From the NCBI RefSeq assembly GCF_029867415.1, contig NW_026705396.1, positions 310,001-374,000 of the forward strand: a DNA stretch of 64,000 nucleotides, read 5' to 3'. Both the position numbers and the translations under genes were made by a program. This document shows positions 60,852 through 64,000 of this stretch, piece after piece (position 1 is the first letter of the stretch; every line of letters begins with the position of its first letter). The DNA is from Vicia villosa (taxonomy: Eukaryota > Streptophyta > Magnoliopsida > Fabales > Fabaceae). The notes under the pieces were generated by a model that was given only the letters and a program-made list of their open reading frames with translations, did no database searches and was not told the origin of the DNA.

Positions 60852-61155
60852 GGCTTAAATAGTCTTTTGGTCCCTGTAAGTTGACGTGTTTTTGATTTTC
60901 GTCCTTGTATCTTATTTTTTTTGAAAATGATCCCTGAAAGTTAAAATCCTTTTGGTTTTAGTCCCTCAAATTAAAATTCGTAGGAAAATTCAAAGAAAAT
61001 CCGCAAGTAACCTGCAGATTTTCCTACATATTTAAGTTTTAGAGACTAAAACCAAAAGAACTTTAACATCCAGGGATCATTTCCAAGAAATATAAGATAC
61101 AGGGACGAAAACTAAAAACACGCCAACTTACAAGGACCAAAAGACTATTTAAGCC
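60852..61155. mobile_element. Fold-back MITE (unit 5)
   Basis: 304 bp, the paralogue of 54676-54978 at the same site with the same 9-bp duplication TTTTTAAAA (60843-60851 and 61156-61164). By eye about nine substitutions and a few short indels separate the two copies. Confidence 0.9.
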
Positions 61156-61515
61156 TTTTTAAAATATACATATTTTATAAAATATTAAAAAATAATTATA
61201 AATATAACATAATTAAATATAATTAAAATTAATTACACAACATATAATCAAATATATTTTCAAAGATAATCAAACACATTAAATTCAATTATATTGTGAG
61301 AGTTGGAATCAAAGAATGATTAGTTTTGTGAAGACAACTCAGACATTTCTACTTGATTATAAAATTTTTACAATTATTTAATAAATATTTGTATGTTCTC
61401 TAAATGATAATATTAAAATATAATAAATGCATCTCAATGACATATATATTTGTATTCATAGTATGAACATTTATCCAATACTATTGCAAATATCAAATAA
61501 ATATAAATGTGATTG

Positions 61516-61635
<120 letters not shown>

Positions 61636-62536
61636 TTTTTAATCAAACCTATTTTTAAAAATTATCAAACACATTAAATTCAATTATACACTTTTAATAA
61701 CGCATTAGGTATAATAAACATAAAGAATAATCAGAAACCATTAACTAGTTTCACTTAAATACACTGCTTGCAAATTTTATACTTTACGCAACATTCTCAT
61801 ATTACGCAACATTTTCATCTAAAAGAACATTAAGTACATAAAGCATTGTCAATCTCAATGGTTGTCCAATACAAGGACTTTTCTATCAAAATTTTAGCAG
61901 ATAAGTTCAAAAATTGTAAAGAATCTATATTGTTTTTCAGAAATTTGCTACCAAAAATCTCATATTAGAATCACTAGGCAAAAGCTGAAACACAACACAA
62001 AGATCGATATTGTTTTTCATAAATTAGCTGCCAAAAATATGATGAATTAAATGCGAACCTGAAAGGATTGGAAGTTTTGAGAGAGTAAGAGAATTGAAAA
62101 GGTGAAGACGGGAAGTGTTGTAATGACCTTTTTATTCTTATTTCACATTATTAATAAATATATTTAAATTAATAGTTTCCGTATATAAATTTAAATTTAG
62201 ATTTCTTTTTTTAGATATAATCAAAACTATTATAAAAAATAATCAAACACATTAAATTCAATTATACATTTTTAAAATTATATTTGATTTTTTAAAGAAG
62301 AAACTAAAGATACTCTTATCAAATTTTTAAAATATACATATTTTATAAAATAATAATGGTAAATATAATATAATTAAATATAATTAAAATCAATTATACA
62401 ACATATAATCAAATCTATTTTCAAACATATTCAAACACACTAAATTCAATTATACACTTTCAAAATTACTTTTGATTTTTTAAAGTAGAAACTAAAGATA
62501 CTCTTATCAAATTTTTAAAATATACATATTTTAAAG

Positions 62537-62745
62537 TGTAACACCCCAGACTGCGTCTTCTTTTCGGTAGCCCATTCCATAAGAACTCCACAGCTAAGCA
62601 TGCTTGACATGGAGCAATTATGAGATGGATGGCCTTCTGGAGAAGTTTACCAGAAAGCATGTGAGTGAGGCCAAATCATGCTGGAAAAAACCTGTGTTGG
62701 TTTGTGGGGCCAGTCGATCATCCCGAAAGCAGTCTAGGATGTTAC
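62537..62745 (+). mobile_element. Cassandra-like LTR derivative, 209 bp (unit 6)
   Basis: The paralogue of 56256-56465, TGTAACACCCC...GATGTTACA, keeping both box A-like and box C-like segments. Confidence 0.78.
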
Positions 62746-62882
62746 ATATTTAAAAAAATAATTATAAATATAACATAATTAAAATTAATCACACAACATA
62801 TAATCCAATCTATTATCAAAGATAATCAAGCACATTAAATTCATTTATATTGTGAGAGTTGAAATCAAAGAACGATTAGTTT

Positions 62883-63830
62883 TTTTTTTTGCAACATGGA
62901 TGGCCAAAGGCCCAAAAAGAAAACAAAAACAACTACACAGGAATAGCCCTAGAAACAAAAACCTCACTCTTATCTTTGACAAGAGTGCTAACTATCCAAT
63001 CTGAATTTTCATGGAAAACCAAACACCCCCTCTTCAAGGATTTACCATGTCTAGCTAGAAGATTAGCACACTCATTTGCCTCTCTAAAAACATGTAATAT
63101 CTCAATACTCTCCAACTTCAACATCCAATTATGGATATGTCTCACCAAATTACGTTTTCTCAAGATACTATTCGTATCTTGCTTAATGATGTCGATAGCC
63201 GCTTGCGAATCCATTTCCGCCTCAACATTCTTTTACCCTCTTTCCACTACTAGCTTCAAGCCTTCCAAGATTCCCCACAATTCTACCATTAAAACACTAC
63301 AGTGTCCGACATATTTGGAGAATCCACCACACCAATTTCCATCAGCGTCTCTGATAACACCACCACACCCAAAGATCCCGTCCTGATCATGAGCTCCATC
63401 AACATTCAGCTTTATGAAATCCTGTTGAGGACAATTCCATTTAATCAACTTGTCAATTCTGTTCCTCATAATCTTATTGTTAATACTATGAGACACCTTA
63501 TACTCCTTAACTATTTTCTCTATATTCTTCGACAAGCTGTACGGCGGAATAAACTCCTCATCATGTAAGGCTTTGTTTCTCCAATTCCACACCATATGAC
63601 ACCCTATGGCCCAGTAAGCACTCCAATCATTCCATACACTCCCCCCTCCATTAAGATTGATACTGATCCACTCTTGCAGGTTAACATTATAGAACTGAGC
63701 ACGCAAATCATTAGGAATTTTGTGCTCCCAAACGGCTTTAACAAAATTACAGTCTCGTAATGCATGCAGAGTAGTTTCGCACGCACTGCCACACAATTTG
63801 CAGCTAGCATCTCCAATACGAAAATCATAA
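62883..63830 (-). pseudogene. 5'-truncated LINE, zf-RVT and RNase H (unit 6)
   Basis: Minus strand. A T-run at 62879-62890 is the A-tail. The target duplication is GAACGATTAGTT (62870-62881) and GAATGATTAGTT (63831-63842), 11 of 12 matching. From the 5' side it reads the end of zf-RVT (MCGSACETTLHALRDCNFVK), the linker, RNase H (KLNVDGAHDQDGIFGCGGVI then RDADGNW) and, after a break near 63230, MDSQAAIDIIKQDTNSI and FREANECANLLARHG. About 950 bp remains of a full LINE, so it was dead on arrival. Unit 3 has the shorter paralogue. Confidence 0.9.
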
Positions 63831-63960
63831 GAATGATTAGTTTTGTGAAGACAACTCAGACAATTCTACTTGATTATAAAATTTTACAATTACTTAATAA
63901 ATATTTGTATGTTCTCTAAATGATAATATTAAAATATAATTAATGCATCTCAATGACATA

Positions 63961-64000
63961 TATATTTGTATTCATAATATGAACATTTATCCAATACTAT
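63961..64000. repeat. Array unit 7 (start only)
   Basis: The first 40 bases of the next unit (TATATTTGTATTCATAATAT), cut by the window end. Confidence 0.85.

Larger units (their letters stand above)
59126..61444. repeat. Array unit 5
   Basis: The counterpart of unit 2. It holds a complete Cassandra element (59859-60677) and the MITE (60852-61155). A deletion at about 59687 removed the AATGAGCTTCTTATT...CACATTATTTA segment present in the other units. Confidence 0.88.

Overview
The window is nuclear DNA of a flowering plant, very probably a papilionoid legume of the Medicago/Trifolium/Pisum/Vicia group. It has intron-rich plant genes with GT-AG splicing, AT-rich intergenic DNA, and dense nested retrotransposons that include LTR remnants resembling the legume SIRE/Maximus and Ogre families. 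Family names are from memory of these families; no search could be run.

Left part (1-15.5 kb). A decayed LINE fragment is followed by a calmodulin-binding IQM-family gene (+, 8 coding exons, 572 aa). Next is a 5'-truncated LINE that carries a hAT-like miniature element. About 210 bp after the LINE comes an intact NLE/Notchless WD40 gene (+, 13 exons, 479 aa), a 60S ribosome assembly factor.

Middle part (15.5-32 kb). This is nested mobile DNA. A GGGTTAA-ended element with a 9-bp target duplication holds a 5'-truncated Copia element and a Mutator-like element. The latter carries a broken transposase plus a plant-mobile-domain (PMD) gene fragment, and a hAT-like element sits in its right terminal repeat. 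A second PMD pseudogene follows. Then comes a nearly intact, young 6-kb Gypsy element (LTRs differ at 2 of 277 positions, 5-bp target duplication, one frameshift).

HST region (32.4-37 kb). A complete minus-strand gene for homogentisate solanesyltransferase (10 exons, 394 aa, plastoquinone synthesis). Upstream of it lie a fold-back MITE and remnants of three LTR-retrotransposon families.

Right part (43-64 kb, running off the window). A tandem array of about 1.2-1.4 kb AT-rich units. Insertions shared between units show a higher-order organisation: units 1, 2 and 3 correspond to units 4, 5 and 6. The markers are Cassandra-like 5S-rRNA-derived TRIMs, a 303-bp MITE and a LINE. Unit 1 has since received an 8.9-kb chromodomain Gypsy element with almost identical 2.2-kb LTRs. 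At one paralogous site unit 5 keeps a complete Cassandra TRIM while unit 2 has only a solo LTR with the same target duplication, so the order of events can be read directly.

The three host genes are unrelated in function (calmodulin signalling, ribosome biogenesis, plastoquinone synthesis); nothing suggests they act together.
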